Source of the DNA: Paraburkholderia aspalathi
GTDB taxonomy: Bacteria; Pseudomonadota; Gammaproteobacteria; Burkholderiales; Burkholderiaceae
Direction: 5' to 3'
Assembly (NCBI RefSeq): GCF_900116445.1
Contig: NZ_FPBH01000029.1
Coordinates: 62,001 to 126,000 of the forward strand
Length of the DNA stretch: 64,000 nt
In this document: in pieces, positions 44,191 through 54,116 of the stretch
Layout of the letters: the number at the start of each line of letters is the position of its first letter
Numbering within the stretch: the first letter of the stretch is position 1
Notes under the pieces: model-generated
Databases searched by the model: none
Seen by the model: the letters and a program-made list of their open reading frames with translations, nothing else
Told to the model about the DNA's origin: nothing
Program-made: the position numbers and the translations under genes

Positions 44191-44928
44191 TTAACCGTTG
44201 ATCACATCCGCGCCCTTCGGCACCGTGAACTTGAACGCATCGGCTGGCAGCGGCGGGTTCTTCTGAATGTTCGAGAACGTCAGCAACGTCACGTTGCCGA
44301 ACACGTCGTGCAGTTCCATCGCCTCAAGATTGCCGTCCTTGAAGCCGATGCCAACGCGCTGAAACTGCGTGTCTTTCGCCTTGGGCGTCAGTTCGAGCCA
44401 GTCGATGCCGGCCTTCACGCCTGCATCATGCAGCGTGAAGTTCTTGTCCAGATCGTTGCTGCCGAACAGGATCGCCGCCGGGCTCGCACCGAGTGCGCCG
44501 CCAAGACTGCGCACCGTCACCTGGTTCAGATCCTTGTCGTACACGTAGAGCTTGTCGCCGTCGGCTTGCAGCAGTTGTGCATAAGGCTTCTCGTATTGCC
44601 AGATGAACTTGCCGGGGCGCGCGAACGTGAACGTGCCGCTCGACGTGCCGGTCTTGCCAGTGGTGGACAACACACCGCTCGCGCCGCTTGCACCCTGCGC
44701 CTTACTCGGCGCGCGCACTTCCTGCTGCACGAAGGTACCGCGCGCGGAATGCACTTGCGCGACGAAGGCCTTCAGTTGCTCGGTGCCGCTCGCGAATGCC
44801 TGCGACGCGACGAGCATCGACGCGCCAATTGCCACACTGCCGACGCCGCGTGCGATCTTGCGAGCGAGTTGGCCAACACGGTTGGGTTGAGCACTCTGTC
44901 GAGCGTGCTGCTGCGCGAATAGCTGCAT
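44191..44928 (-). CDS. lolA: Outer-membrane lipoprotein carrier protein LolA
   Basis: The 245-residue periplasmic chaperone receives lipoproteins from LolCDE and hands them to LolB. A long signal region (to ASQAFA, about residue 46) precedes the conserved LKAFVAQVHSARGTFVQQEV. The GTFTFARPGKFIWQYEKPYA segment and DWLELTPKAKDTQFQRVGIG follow. An insertion of Ser/Gly/Ala residues near 75-90 makes it longer than in E. coli. ATG 44928 starts the signal peptide; an upstream extension lacks support. It follows ftsK on the same strand. Confidence 0.95.
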   Translation of the reverse strand: MQLFAQQHARQSAQPNRVGQLARKIARGVGSVAIGASMLVASQAFASGTEQLKAFVAQVHSARGTFVQQEVRAPSKAQGASGASGVLSTTGKTGTSSGTFTFARPGKFIWQYEKPYAQLLQADGDKLYVYDKDLNQVTVRSLGGALGASPAAILFGSNDLDKNFTLHDAGVKAGIDWLELTPKAKDTQFQRVGIGFKDGNLEAMELHDVFGNVTLLTFSNIQKNPPLPADAFKFTVPKGADVING

Positions 44929-45144
44929 GGTGTTTTCTCCCTTGATTGAATTTGTTGGGCGGTCACGCCGGCGGGTGTTGAGGACAGCGGCCGGGTGACC
45001 GTGGCGGCTAGCTTGAACCGCGCAGCCGGGAGACGAGCCCTCAGCCTTGGGGCACAGCTTAAGCAAGAAGCCTTAAGCGGGGCTTATACGGCATTTGTGC
45101 GCTGCGCTTTGCGGCTGGTTCGGTGGACCAGCCGCGTAGATCGC

Positions 45145-47460
45145 CTATTCCGCTTCCCGCGCCGGCGCAAGAATCTCTCGATTGCCGTTCGACGACATCG
45201 CCGACACCACGCCCGAGTTCTCCATCTGCTCGAGCAGGCGCGCCGCGCGGTTATAGCCGATGCGCAAATGCCGCTGCACCAGCGAGATCGACGCACGGCG
45301 GTTCTTCAGCACCACGTCGACCGCCTGGTCGTATAACGGGTCGGCCTCGCCGTCGCTCGAGCCCGATCCACCGGCGCCTGCGGAGCCTTCGTCGCCCTCG
45401 CCCGTCACGCCGCCTTCGAGAATGCCCTCGATATAGTTCGGCTCGCCCTGCTCCTTGAGCTTGTCGACGACGCGATGCACTTCTTCGTCCGACACGAACG
45501 CGCCGTGTACCCGCACCGGCAAACCGCTGCCCGGCGGCAGGTACAGCATGTCGCCCATACCGAGCAGCGATTCCGCGCCCTGCTGGTCGAGAATCGTGCG
45601 CGAGTCGATCTTCGACGACACCTGGAAGGCCATGCGTGTCGGCACGTTGGCCTTGATCAGGCCGGTAATCACGTCGACCGACGGACGTTGCGTGGCCAGA
45701 ATCAGATGAATGCCGGCCGCGCGCGCCTTCTGCGCGATCCGCGCGATCAGCTCTTCGACCTTCTTGCCGACCACCATCATCAGGTCGGCCAGTTCGTCGA
45801 TCACGACGACGATGTTCGGCAGGCGCGACAGCGGCTCCGGATCGTCCGGCGTCAGGCTGAACGGATTCGGCAGCTTCTCGTCGCGCTTGGCGGCTTCGTC
45901 GATCTTGTTGTTGTAGCCGGCGAGGTTACGCACGCCGAGCTTGCTCATCAGCTTGTAGCGGCGCTCCATTTCGGCCACCGCCCAATTGAGCGCGTGACCC
46001 GCCTGGCGCATGTCGGTGACCACCGGACACAGCAGATGCGGAATGCCTTCGTAGACGCTCATTTCGAGCATCTTCGGATCGATCAGGATCATACGGACCT
46101 GGTCGGCGCTCGCCTTGTAGAGCAGCGAGAGGATCATCGCGTTGATACCCACCGACTTGCCCGAGCCGGTCGTGCCGGCCACCAGCAAGTGCGGCATTTT
46201 CGCGAGGTCGGCGCACACCGGCTTGCCGCCGATATCCTTGCCCAGACCCATGGTGAGCGGCGAAGCCGCATCCGCATAAACCGCCGAGCCGAGAATCTCC
46301 GAGAGACTCACGGTCTGACGGCGCTGATTCGGCAACTCCAGTGCCATGAAATTCTTGCCGGGAATCGTTTCGACCACGCGAATCGACACCAGCGACAGCG
46401 AACGCGCGAGATCTTTCGCCAGACCGACGATCTGGCTGCCCTTCACGCCGGTAGCCGGCTCGATTTCATAACGCGTGACGACCGGGCCCGGATAGGCGGC
46501 GACCACGCTCACTTCGACGCCGAAGTCCTTGAGCTTTTTCTCGATCAGGCGCGAGGTGAATTCGAGTGTGTCGGCTGAAATGGTTTCCTGCGCGGCCGGC
46601 GCTGCGTCGAGCAGCGAGATCGGCGGCAAGGTGGAGTCGCCCGGCAGGTCCGTGAACAGCGGCACTTGCCGTTCTTTCTCGACGCGCTCCGATTTGGCGG
46701 GCGTGACGATGGGCGGCACGATCATGACCGGCTCGTGTTCCTCGATCCGCACGCGGCCCTTTTCGACCTTGCCTTCACGCTTCACGGCGGCGGCTTCACC
46801 CAATTTACGGTCGCGGCCGGCCTCGCGGCGCAGCTTGGCGAACGTGACCGCCGAAATGATCGACTCGCCGACCTTTTCCGACACCGACAGCCACGAAAAA
46901 CGGAAATACAGCGACAACCCGATGCCAAGCACGATAAGTAGGGCCAGCGTGCCGCCGGTGAAGCCGAGCGCATGCGATATGCCGCGCGCGACCGCCTCGC
47001 CGATCACGCCGCCCGGCGCCCGCGGCAACTGCACTTTCAGCGACCACATGCGCAATGCTTCGATACCGTCGCAGGCAAGCAACACCAGCATGAACGCGAA
47101 CGCGTCCGCGAGCCAGCCGGCATCGCGCGGTGCATCTTCCTGCAGTTCCTCGTGACGGGTGATACGGCGGTAATTGGCGGAGATATGGCGGCCGAGCAGC
47201 ACGATCCACCAGTAGGCGGACAGCCCGAACAGGAGCAGCAGGATGTCGGACGTCCACGCGCCGACGCGGCCCGCCCAGTTGGCGATATGGTCGACCTGCG
47301 CGGCATGCGTCCAGCTCGGATCGTGCCGGCTGTAGCTGACGAGCGCCATGAGCAGGAACACGCCGAGCGCGACCTGCAAGATCCAGCGGATTTCGGTGAA
47401 AAGGCGCGACATGCGGTGCGGCAATGCCTGCGCGCTCGCGGAATAGGGAGCTTTTGCCAT
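45145..47460 (-). CDS. ftsK: DNA translocase FtsK
   Basis: The 771-residue protein has four N-terminal transmembrane helices (about 20-190), which tether it to the division septum. A shorter linker than in E. coli follows, then the RecA-like motor with Walker A GTTGSGKS and IVVVIDELADLMMVVGKKVE. The C-terminal winged-helix gamma domain (PLYDQAVDVVLKNRRASISL, RRLRIGYNRAARLLEQ-type region) recognises KOPS sites and activates XerCD. It pumps chromosome ends at the septum. The order ftsK-lolA is conserved. Confidence 0.97.
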   Translation of the reverse strand: MAKAPYSASAQALPHRMSRLFTEIRWILQVALGVFLLMALVSYSRHDPSWTHAAQVDHIANWAGRVGAWTSDILLLLFGLSAYWWIVLLGRHISANYRRITRHEELQEDAPRDAGWLADAFAFMLVLLACDGIEALRMWSLKVQLPRAPGGVIGEAVARGISHALGFTGGTLALLIVLGIGLSLYFRFSWLSVSEKVGESIISAVTFAKLRREAGRDRKLGEAAAVKREGKVEKGRVRIEEHEPVMIVPPIVTPAKSERVEKERQVPLFTDLPGDSTLPPISLLDAAPAAQETISADTLEFTSRLIEKKLKDFGVEVSVVAAYPGPVVTRYEIEPATGVKGSQIVGLAKDLARSLSLVSIRVVETIPGKNFMALELPNQRRQTVSLSEILGSAVYADAASPLTMGLGKDIGGKPVCADLAKMPHLLVAGTTGSGKSVGINAMILSLLYKASADQVRMILIDPKMLEMSVYEGIPHLLCPVVTDMRQAGHALNWAVAEMERRYKLMSKLGVRNLAGYNNKIDEAAKRDEKLPNPFSLTPDDPEPLSRLPNIVVVIDELADLMMVVGKKVEELIARIAQKARAAGIHLILATQRPSVDVITGLIKANVPTRMAFQVSSKIDSRTILDQQGAESLLGMGDMLYLPPGSGLPVRVHGAFVSDEEVHRVVDKLKEQGEPNYIEGILEGGVTGEGDEGSAGAGGSGSSDGEADPLYDQAVDVVLKNRRASISLVQRHLRIGYNRAARLLEQMENSGVVSAMSSNGNREILAPAREAE

Positions 47461-47795
47461 TGATCCTGTTGCTTGTGTGGCCGATTGCCGCTGGAGTCGC
47501 GGCCCGAAGCGGCGCTTAAGGCGGCTCCAGACCCGGTCCCGGCTGCCGGATCCATCGATGCGGCCTATTGTAAACGCAGTGCCTCACGCGAGGCTGTAAA
47601 TGACGGTAACTTAGCCGATCGACTACACGAAAGGCCGCCGAAGCCCGCGGCAACGCTATCACCACGATCGGAAAGCTTCATGGAGCAGGCCGGCGTGCCG
47701 CCCTTTATAATGCCGCTCTGATACCCATCTATAGTTTCAGCTCAAGTCGCGCGGCCTCGCATGGGCGAGCCGGGCGCCGTAAAAGGATTTCGATC
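47461..47795. other. Divergent promoter region of ftsK and trxB
   Basis: About 335 bases without a gene. Promoters for both flanking genes must lie here. I do not see a strong palindrome. Confidence 0.4.
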
Positions 47796-48794
47796 ATGCC
47801 CGCTACTTCCACGAAACACGCCAAAGTTCTGATTCTCGGTTCCGGTCCCGCCGGCTACACGGCAGCGGTCTACGCGGCACGCGCCAACCTGTCGCCGGTG
47901 CTCGTCACGGGTCTCGCCCAGGGCGGCCAGCTGATGACTACGACCGACGTCGAAAACTGGCCGGCCGATGCGAACGGCGTGCAAGGCCCGGAACTGATGG
48001 GGCGCTTCCTGGAACACGCCGAGCGCTTCAACACCGAAATCATCTTCGACCACATCCATACGGCCAAGCTGGATGAGAAGCCGATCCGCCTGATCGGCGA
48101 CTCGGGTGAGTACACCTGCGACTCGCTGATCATCTCGACCGGCGCATCGGCGCAGTATCTCGGCCTGCCGTCTGAAGAATTGTTCATGGGCAAGGGCGTA
48201 TCGGCTTGCGCCACATGCGACGGTTTCTTCTACAAGCAACAACATGTGGCCGTGATCGGCGGCGGCAATACCGCAGTCGAGGAAGCCCTCTATCTTTCCG
48301 GCATCGCCAAGAAGGTGACGGTGATCCATCGCCGCGACAAGTTCCGCGCCGAACCGATCCTGATCGACCGCTTGCTGGCGAAGGAAAAGGAAGGCCTGGT
48401 CGAGATCAAGTGGAACAGCACGCTCGACGAAGTGACGGGCGACCAGTCCGGCGTGACCGGCCTGCGTATCAAGAACACGCAAACCGGCGACACCACGGAT
48501 ATCGCGCTGCAAGGCATCTTCGTCGCGATCGGCCACAAGCCGAACACGGACATTTTCGCAGGCCAGCTGGAGATGAAGAACGGCTACATCATCACCAAGG
48601 GCGGTCTGAACGGTTTCGCAACGGCGACCAGCGTGCCGGGCGTGTTCGCAGCGGGCGACGTGCAGGACCACGTCTATCGTCAGGCGATCACCAGCGCGGG
48701 CACGGGCTGTATGGCCGCGCTCGACGCGCAGCGTTATCTGGAAACGCTCGACGAGATCGGCGAGCACGTGATGAGCGCCGAAGCCGACCGCTGA
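47796..48794 (+). CDS. trxB: Thioredoxin reductase
   Basis: The 332-residue flavoenzyme has FAD-binding GSGPAGYTAAVYAARA near the N-terminus, the redox-active pair CATC (Cys138, Cys141), an NADPH-binding GGGNTAVEEALYLS, and the C-terminal FAD motif GVFAAGDVQDHVYRQAITSA. It keeps thioredoxin reduced in the cytoplasm using NADPH. It stands alone, divergent from ftsK, with a terminator after it. Confidence 0.98.
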   Translation: MPATSTKHAKVLILGSGPAGYTAAVYAARANLSPVLVTGLAQGGQLMTTTDVENWPADANGVQGPELMGRFLEHAERFNTEIIFDHIHTAKLDEKPIRLIGDSGEYTCDSLIISTGASAQYLGLPSEELFMGKGVSACATCDGFFYKQQHVAVIGGGNTAVEEALYLSGIAKKVTVIHRRDKFRAEPILIDRLLAKEKEGLVEIKWNSTLDEVTGDQSGVTGLRIKNTQTGDTTDIALQGIFVAIGHKPNTDIFAGQLEMKNGYIITKGGLNGFATATSVPGVFAAGDVQDHVYRQAITSAGTGCMAALDAQRYLETLDEIGEHVMSAEADR

Positions 48795-48859
48795 TCTGAG
48801 AAACACCAGGTGCAACGGTAAAATGGCGGCTGGGCATGGCCCGACCGCCTGCTTGATAG

Positions 48860-48892
48860 AAGGCCGCGGCTGAGAAGCCGGCGGCCTTTTTT
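48860..48892 (+). terminator. Rho-independent terminator of trxB
   Basis: The stem AAGGCCGC/GCGGCCTT with a loop containing GGCTGAGAAGCC (itself able to pair) is followed by a run of six T, about 65 bases past the trxB stop. Confidence 0.85.
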
Positions 48893-48948
48893 GCATCCTG
48901 TTCGCGTCGGATTCGCGCGATCGATCTACTTTTCTGTGTATTACCGAT

Positions 48949-49707
48949 ATGCCGAAGAATCAGTCCCACCCCAGCGAACCGAAGCGCGCCCGAACTGTTG
49001 CCAGGCCCGCGCCCGAGGTATCCGCACCCGCAGTCAAACCGAAGATCGAACCGGCCGCGGGTCTGGCCGGCCTTGGCGCGTTGCGTGATGCCTTAAAGGG
49101 CGACACGCAACGGCGTGAACGCGAGCGTGCGGCCGCAGCAGCGGCGCAACGCGAAGCGTCAGCGGATGCCGATCTGTTTCGCCGCGAGATCGGCGCGGTT
49201 GCACCGCTGGCGGTCCCGCCGCGCGCCAGCTTGCCGCGCAATCCTCCGCCGCCGTTGCCGGTGCAAACCAAACTCGACGAAGAAGCCGTGCTGCACGAAG
49301 CGATCTCCGACGAATTCGATCCCGAGGTCCTGCTCGAAACCGACGAAACGCTCTCCTATTGCCGTCCCGGCGTGAGCCAAGAAGTCGTCCGCAAACTGAG
49401 GCGTGGCGATTGGATCGTGCAGGCACAAATCGATCTGCACGGCATGCGTCGCGAGGAAGCGCGCGAGGCGCTGGCCGAGTTCATTCGTGAGTCGGTGAAG
49501 CGTGGCCTGCGATGTTTGCGCGTGATCCACGGCAAGGGCCTCGGGTCGATTGGTAAAGAACCCGTATTGAAGGGCAAAGTGCGCGCGTGGCTCGTACAGA
49601 AGTCCGAGGTGATCGCGTTCTGCCAGGCGCGTCCGCATGACGGCGGCGCGGGTGCGGTGGTCGTGCTGTTGCAGCCGGGCGCATTGCCGGCTTCCCCCAA
49701 GTCCTGA
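48949..49707 (+). CDS. Smr-domain (MutS2 C-terminal-like) protein
   Basis: The 252-residue protein has a basic, Ala/Arg-rich N-terminal half and a C-terminal Smr domain with the hallmarks VQAQIDLHGMRREEAREALA and CLRVIHGKGLGSIGKEPVLK, ending AFCQARPHDGGAGAVVVLL. Smr domains bind or nick DNA or RNA; stand-alone bacterial versions are little studied. It is followed ten bases later by a TRIC-type channel gene and is probably co-transcribed. Confidence 0.9.
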   Translation: MPKNQSHPSEPKRARTVARPAPEVSAPAVKPKIEPAAGLAGLGALRDALKGDTQRRERERAAAAAAQREASADADLFRREIGAVAPLAVPPRASLPRNPPPPLPVQTKLDEEAVLHEAISDEFDPEVLLETDETLSYCRPGVSQEVVRKLRRGDWIVQAQIDLHGMRREEAREALAEFIRESVKRGLRCLRVIHGKGLGSIGKEPVLKGKVRAWLVQKSEVIAFCQARPHDGGAGAVVVLLQPGALPASPKS

Positions 49708-49717
49708 CGGAGTCCCG

Positions 49718-50341
49718 GTGATCCATCCGAGGCTGACGCTGGCGCTGACCATCATGGAAGCGCTGGCTATTTTCGCGTACGCGATTTCCGGTTTTATCGA
49801 AGCGAGGACCCGCCGGCTCGACGCCGTGGGCACCTTCCTCGTGGCCGTCGCGACGGCCTTCGGCGGCGGCACCTTGCGCGACGTGCTGCTGGAGCGGCGG
49901 CCCTTTTACTGGGTCGAGCACCAGACCTATCTGATCGCGATCTTCGTGATGTCGTTGTTCGCGCCAACGCTCCTGAAGATGACGTCGCGGCTGCTTTCCG
50001 AGCGGGTTCTGCTGGTGGCCGATGCGATCGGGCTGGGCTTGTTCAGCATTTCAGGCACGTCGATCGCGCACGACGCGCAGATGCCGTGGTTCACGTCGGT
50101 GATGATGGGGGTATTGGCCGGCGTATTCGGCGGCGTGATTCGCGACGTGCTGTGCAACGAAGTGCCGCTGATTTTGCGTGATTCCCGGCCGTACGCGACA
50201 TGCGCTTTCGTGGGGTGCTGGCTATACGTGCTGCTGGACTATATGAACGTCGATACGGTTTATAGCGTGTTGATCGCCACCGCCTTCATCCTGCTCGCGA
50301 GGCTGGCGACGTTCAGGTTCAACGTCCGGCTGCCTCACTAA
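49718..50341 (+). CDS. TRIC-type (YicG/UPF0126) cation channel
   Basis: The 207-residue membrane protein has seven hydrophobic segments and the repeated glycine-rich motifs of the family: VAVATAFGGGTLRDVLLERR and GVLAGVFGGVIRDVLCNEVP. These form the pore of prokaryotic TRIC homologues. GTG 49718 follows a GGAG site and fits the start of the first helix; a longer frame to 49637 runs into the Smr gene and is rejected. Confidence 0.88.
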   Translation: MIHPRLTLALTIMEALAIFAYAISGFIEARTRRLDAVGTFLVAVATAFGGGTLRDVLLERRPFYWVEHQTYLIAIFVMSLFAPTLLKMTSRLLSERVLLVADAIGLGLFSISGTSIAHDAQMPWFTSVMMGVLAGVFGGVIRDVLCNEVPLILRDSRPYATCAFVGCWLYVLLDYMNVDTVYSVLIATAFILLARLATFRFNVRLPH

Positions 50342-50359
50342 GTTTGCTCCACTGCGCTT

Positions 50360-50409
50360 GCTTCATCAAAAGCGCGTCGCCCGGAATCAGGCGGCGCGCG
50401 CTTTGAAGC
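50360..50409. terminator. Hairpin between convergent TRIC and fliD genes
   Basis: GCTTCA-TCA-AAAGCGCG on the left pairs with CGCGCTTTGAAGC on the right with a three-base bulge, enclosing a further GC stem. There is no clean T-run, so termination is likely but not certain. Confidence 0.5.
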
Positions 50410-50413
50410 AGCT

Positions 50414-51922
50414 TTACTTGTTGGTGGCCAACGCCCCCGCACTCTTCGAGCCGCCAAACAGCGCCGTCAGGTACTGGGAGTTGTTGTTCATCGTCGCCAT
50501 CAGCGTGTTGAGCGCGGTGAACTGACTCTGGTACTGCTTCGTCAACTGCGCGCTGTAATTGGCGAGCGTGGTCTGCTGCGTGGTGATGCTCTTCAGGTCG
50601 GCATTCAAAGCCGTGCTGCGGGTGTCGATGATGCCGCCCGTCTTCACGAAGTCGGCAATGCTCTTGTTCAGCTTGGCGCCGATGCCGTTGGTCGAGTTAA
50701 ACAACGCGGCGACTTGCGCCGGGCTGCTGGTGAGCGACGTACTCAGCTTCTTGCTGTCGATGACCAGCGTGCCGTCCGCCGGATCGCCCTTCAGCGTAAT
50801 GCCAATCGAAGCGAGCCCCACCGCTGACGACCCCGCGCCGACGCCCCCGCCGACGATCGACGCCAACGTATTCTTGATCGTCGTCAGCGTCGAATCGCCA
50901 AGCAACGCGCCGCCGGTTTTCGAGGACTTGTCAAACGAGGACAGCGAGTTGATGGTCGTGACGACGGTGTTGTAAAGATTGGCGAAGTTGGTGATGGCGG
51001 TGTTCTGCGCGGTGGTATCCGGTGCGATTGTCAGTGTCTGCGTGGTGCCGACGGCGGCGCTCGACAGATTCAGCGTAACGCCGGAAATCGCTGCCGTCAC
51101 CGCGTTCGTGGAGCTGCTCGCCTCAATCCCGCCGATGGTGAACTTCGCGTCCTGAGCAGCCTCGCTTTGTTGCCAGGCCTTGCTGGTATCCGAGGACACG
51201 ATCGTGGACGCCGCGCCGTTCGCACCCGGCGTGGAGGTTACGCCGAGGCTCGACAGGCCGGTGTCGTTCTGAACGTCGCTGGTGGACACGTTGATCGTAT
51301 TGGCCGCGCCGGTGGTGGTCGAGCGCAGCACCAGGTGGGCGCCACCCGTGCCCGTCACGATGGTGGCCGTGACGCCCGGATTGTTGCCCGCCTTATTGAT
51401 CGCATTGGCGATACCGCTCAGCGTGTTGTTGGTGCCGTCGATCGTGACATCCATCGACTTGCCGCCAACTGCGATGGTCAACTTGCCGGTGCCCAATTTG
51501 GCGGTGGAATCGAACGCCGCCGACGAGAGACTCTGCGATGCAGCGATCTGCTTGACATCGATCGAGTAGCTGCCAGCGACCGCGCCGGGACCTGCCTTGG
51601 GGTCCATGCCTTTGCCGCTCGCGGTGGCACCGAAGGTCGACAGGGTGGTTCCGTCCGAGAGATTCTTGATCGCTGCCTGCAAGGCGTTCAACGCGGAGCT
51701 CAGGGCGCCGTACGCGGATAAGGTCGTGGTATCGCTAGTCTGTTTGGCCTTCAGTGCCGCCGTCTGGCCGGCCGTCTTCGCATTCACGAGGGCCGAGACC
51801 AGAGTCGCCACGTCCATCGTCGAGTTGCCGGTGGAGCCGCTGATAATCGATTGCGCCGCTTGCTGCACCTGGTTCTGCGCGTTAGCAGTCGCGCTGTTCA
51901 CAGACGTGGTGATCGTTGACAT
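50414..51922 (-). CDS. fliD: Flagellar cap protein FliD (hook-associated protein 2)
   Basis: The 502-residue Ser/Thr/Ala-rich protein has the FliD N-terminus (DVATLVSALVNAKTAGQTAA, LSAYGALSSALNALQAAIKN). The C-terminal domain is also present (ITNFANLYNTVVTTINSLSS, ALLGDSTLTTIKNTLASIVG, LGSIGITLKGDPADGTLVID-like region). It forms the filament cap where flagellin folds. No other flagellar genes are nearby. The low aromatic content is typical of exported filament-tip proteins. Confidence 0.92.
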   Translation of the reverse strand: MSTITTSVNSATANAQNQVQQAAQSIISGSTGNSTMDVATLVSALVNAKTAGQTAALKAKQTSDTTTLSAYGALSSALNALQAAIKNLSDGTTLSTFGATASGKGMDPKAGPGAVAGSYSIDVKQIAASQSLSSAAFDSTAKLGTGKLTIAVGGKSMDVTIDGTNNTLSGIANAINKAGNNPGVTATIVTGTGGAHLVLRSTTTGAANTINVSTSDVQNDTGLSSLGVTSTPGANGAASTIVSSDTSKAWQQSEAAQDAKFTIGGIEASSSTNAVTAAISGVTLNLSSAAVGTTQTLTIAPDTTAQNTAITNFANLYNTVVTTINSLSSFDKSSKTGGALLGDSTLTTIKNTLASIVGGGVGAGSSAVGLASIGITLKGDPADGTLVIDSKKLSTSLTSSPAQVAALFNSTNGIGAKLNKSIADFVKTGGIIDTRSTALNADLKSITTQQTTLANYSAQLTKQYQSQFTALNTLMATMNNNSQYLTALFGGSKSAGALATNK

Positions 51923-52289
51923 GCAGAGGCTCCGTGCGTCGAGTTATTCGTTATTTATTGCGTGACGCCCCGGAGGTCTTTCTGACTACGGCGGCAATCC
52001 GGCTACGTCGCGGTCACGTCGATTTCTTACAATTTTTTCAAATGTTACACGATCTTTCTTGAAAGTTTGTGACGTTTTGTCGTAACAAATCGCGGCGCAT
52101 AGGCTTTTTCGAGCGTCCGGTCTTTGCCGGATGCAGATGAACATTCGTCTTCCGCTAAAATTTTCTGGGTCGTCGTGAGGTTGTCGCGAGGCTGTCGATT
52201 CCCACCGCTCTCGTTCGTCGTCAGGTAAACGGCCCCTCCGGCCGTCATCGCGCCACAGCGCGCCTCGCAACCCGCAATAGGTGACCCCG
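51923..52289. other. Divergent region between fliD and the GST gene
   Basis: About 365 bases with no supported gene. The AT-rich part at 52020-52090 is the most likely promoter location. A sigma-28 box for fliD was looked for, but none was clear enough to claim. Confidence 0.4.
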
Positions 52290-52949
52290 ATGACCCTGAA
52301 GCTCTATGCCCACCCCTTCTCCTCCTACTGCCAGAAGGTGCTGACCGCGCTTTACGAAAACGGCACGCCGTTCGAACTGCGCCTCCTCGCGTACGACGAC
52401 CCGCAGGTCATGGCTGAGTTCGCCGCGCTCTGGCCGATCAAGCGCTTTCCCGTGCTGGTCGACGGCAGCCGGACCGTGATGGAGGCGAGCATCATCATCG
52501 AGTATCTCGGCCTGTATCACCCGGGGCCGGTGCCGCTTTTGCCGGCCGATGCCCGCGCCGCGCTGGAAGTGCGCAGCATGGATCGCTTCTTCGACAACTA
52601 CATCTCCACGCCGCAACAAAAGATCGTCTACGACAGCATGCGCGCCGAGGGGGAGCATGACCCGCGCGCCGTGGCGGAGGCCCGCAGCATGCTGGACACG
52701 GCCTACGGCTGGCTCGACAAAGTGATGGCCGGGCGCGAATGGGCGGCCGGCGATACCTTCAGCCTCGCCGATTGCGGCGCCGCGCCGTTCCTGTTCTACG
52801 CCGACTGGACGCATCGCATCGGCCCGGCTTTTGAGCACGTGCTCGCCTACCGGAAGCGGCTGCTGGCCCGGCCATCGTTCGCTCGCGCGGTCGACGAAGC
52901 CCGCCCGTATCGCCCGCTGTTCCCGCTTGGCGCGCCTGATCGGGATTGA
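52290..52949 (+). CDS. Glutathione S-transferase family protein
   Basis: The 219-residue protein has the thioredoxin-like N-terminal domain (LKLYAHPFSSYCQKVLTALY; KRFPVLVDGSRTVMEASIII, the cis-Pro and glutathione-contacting Glu-Ala-Ser). The all-helical C-terminal domain has MLDTAYGWLDKVMAGREWAA and GDTFSLADCGAAPFLFYA. It conjugates glutathione or acts as a peroxidase; the substrate is unknown. ATG 52290 is preferred over a GTG at 52281 because AGGTG lies at the right distance. Confidence 0.92.
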   Translation: MTLKLYAHPFSSYCQKVLTALYENGTPFELRLLAYDDPQVMAEFAALWPIKRFPVLVDGSRTVMEASIIIEYLGLYHPGPVPLLPADARAALEVRSMDRFFDNYISTPQQKIVYDSMRAEGEHDPRAVAEARSMLDTAYGWLDKVMAGREWAAGDTFSLADCGAAPFLFYADWTHRIGPAFEHVLAYRKRLLARPSFARAVDEARPYRPLFPLGAPDRD

Positions 52950-53060
52950 TCGTACGGACCCGGCACGGGCCAACTTAACCACGAGAGCGCGCCAACACTA
53001 TTTCCAAGCGATACACTTCACTTCGAAACCCACTTCCGCCCATCACTCATAAGGCAAAAC

Positions 53061-53978
53061 ATGGACCGTTTCGAAGCGATGGAGATATTTACGCGTGTGG
53101 TCGAGGCGAACAGCTTCACCAAAGTATCCGAGTCGCTCGACCTGCCCCGCGCCAAAGTCAGCCGGACCATTCAGGCTCTGGAAGAACACGTCGGCGTGCG
53201 GCTTCTGAACCGTTCGACGCGGCAGGTCAGCGTCACCGAAGACGGCGCGCTGTTCTACGACCGGTGCGTACGCATCCTCGCCGAAGTCGCCGATGCCGAA
53301 TCGTCGCTGTCGAATAAGCGCGAGCATCCGAGCGGCACGATTCGCGTCGATACGTCCGGCACGCTCGCCCGTGCGCTGCTGCTGCCCGCGCTCGACGACT
53401 TCTACCGGCAATACCCCGAGATCGACGTGCGGCTTGGGCTGGCGGATCGCAATATCGATCTGATTCAGGACGGCGTGGATTGCGTGATCCGCATGGGCAC
53501 GCCGGAAGAGTCGAGTCTCGTCGCGCGGCGCATCGGCGAGGCGCGGATCGTGACCTGCGCGTCGCCCGCCTATCTGGAGCAATACGGCACGCCGACCACG
53601 CTCGAGGAGCTCAGCGAGCATCGCGCGGTCAACTACGTTTCCGCGCGCAGCGGCAAGACCTTTCCGTTCGAGTACGAGGTGGACGGCGAGATCGTCAAGG
53701 TCACGCTGAAAAGCGTGCTTGCGGTGAATGACGGCAGCGTCTACATCAGCGCGAGCGCCCTCGGCCACGGCATCATCCAGCCGTCGCGCTTCATGGTCGC
53801 GGATCTGATTGCGCAAGGCGCGCTCAAGGAAATTCTCACGAACTACACGAGTCCCAGCACGCCGCTTTCGATCCTCTACGCACATCGCCGCAATCTGAGT
53901 TCACGGCTGCGCGCCTTCACCGAGTGGGTCACCGAGCTCGCTCGGAACAATCCGGATTTGCGCATCAAGGACGCCTGA
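53061..53978 (+). CDS. LysR-family transcriptional regulator
   Basis: The 305-residue protein opens with MDRFEAMEIFTRVVEANSFT and KVSESLDLPRAKVSRTIQAL, the winged helix of the CrgA/AaeR-like LysR subgroup. An effector domain follows (GTIRVDTSGTLARALLLPAL, DGVDCVIRMGTPEESSLVAR). It lies 112 bases after the GST gene on the same strand. The target and inducer are not readable. Confidence 0.93.
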   Translation: MDRFEAMEIFTRVVEANSFTKVSESLDLPRAKVSRTIQALEEHVGVRLLNRSTRQVSVTEDGALFYDRCVRILAEVADAESSLSNKREHPSGTIRVDTSGTLARALLLPALDDFYRQYPEIDVRLGLADRNIDLIQDGVDCVIRMGTPEESSLVARRIGEARIVTCASPAYLEQYGTPTTLEELSEHRAVNYVSARSGKTFPFEYEVDGEIVKVTLKSVLAVNDGSVYISASALGHGIIQPSRFMVADLIAQGALKEILTNYTSPSTPLSILYAHRRNLSSRLRAFTEWVTELARNNPDLRIKDA

Positions 53979-54048
53979 CGTCGCGTCGCAGGGGCGACAT
54001 GTTGCGGACCCGCTGCAAGCCGATGCAAACAGCACCCGGCACATGAAG

Positions 54049-54086
54049 AAAAGCCCCATGCGTCTTGCAACGCATGGGGCTTTTTT
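54049..54086. terminator. Bidirectional terminator between LysR gene and ABC ATPase gene
   Basis: The 14-bp stem AAAAGCCCCATGCG/CGCATGGGGCTTTT with an eight-base loop and a T-run lies between convergent genes. Confidence 0.9.
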
Positions 54087-54116
54087 CAACTCGGATAGCT
54101 CAGCGAATAATTCGCC

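Noticed and set aside
51923..52100. A sigma-28 promoter for fliD
   Set aside because: GCCGGATT-like and TAAG-like words occur, but the spacing does not fit the consensus.
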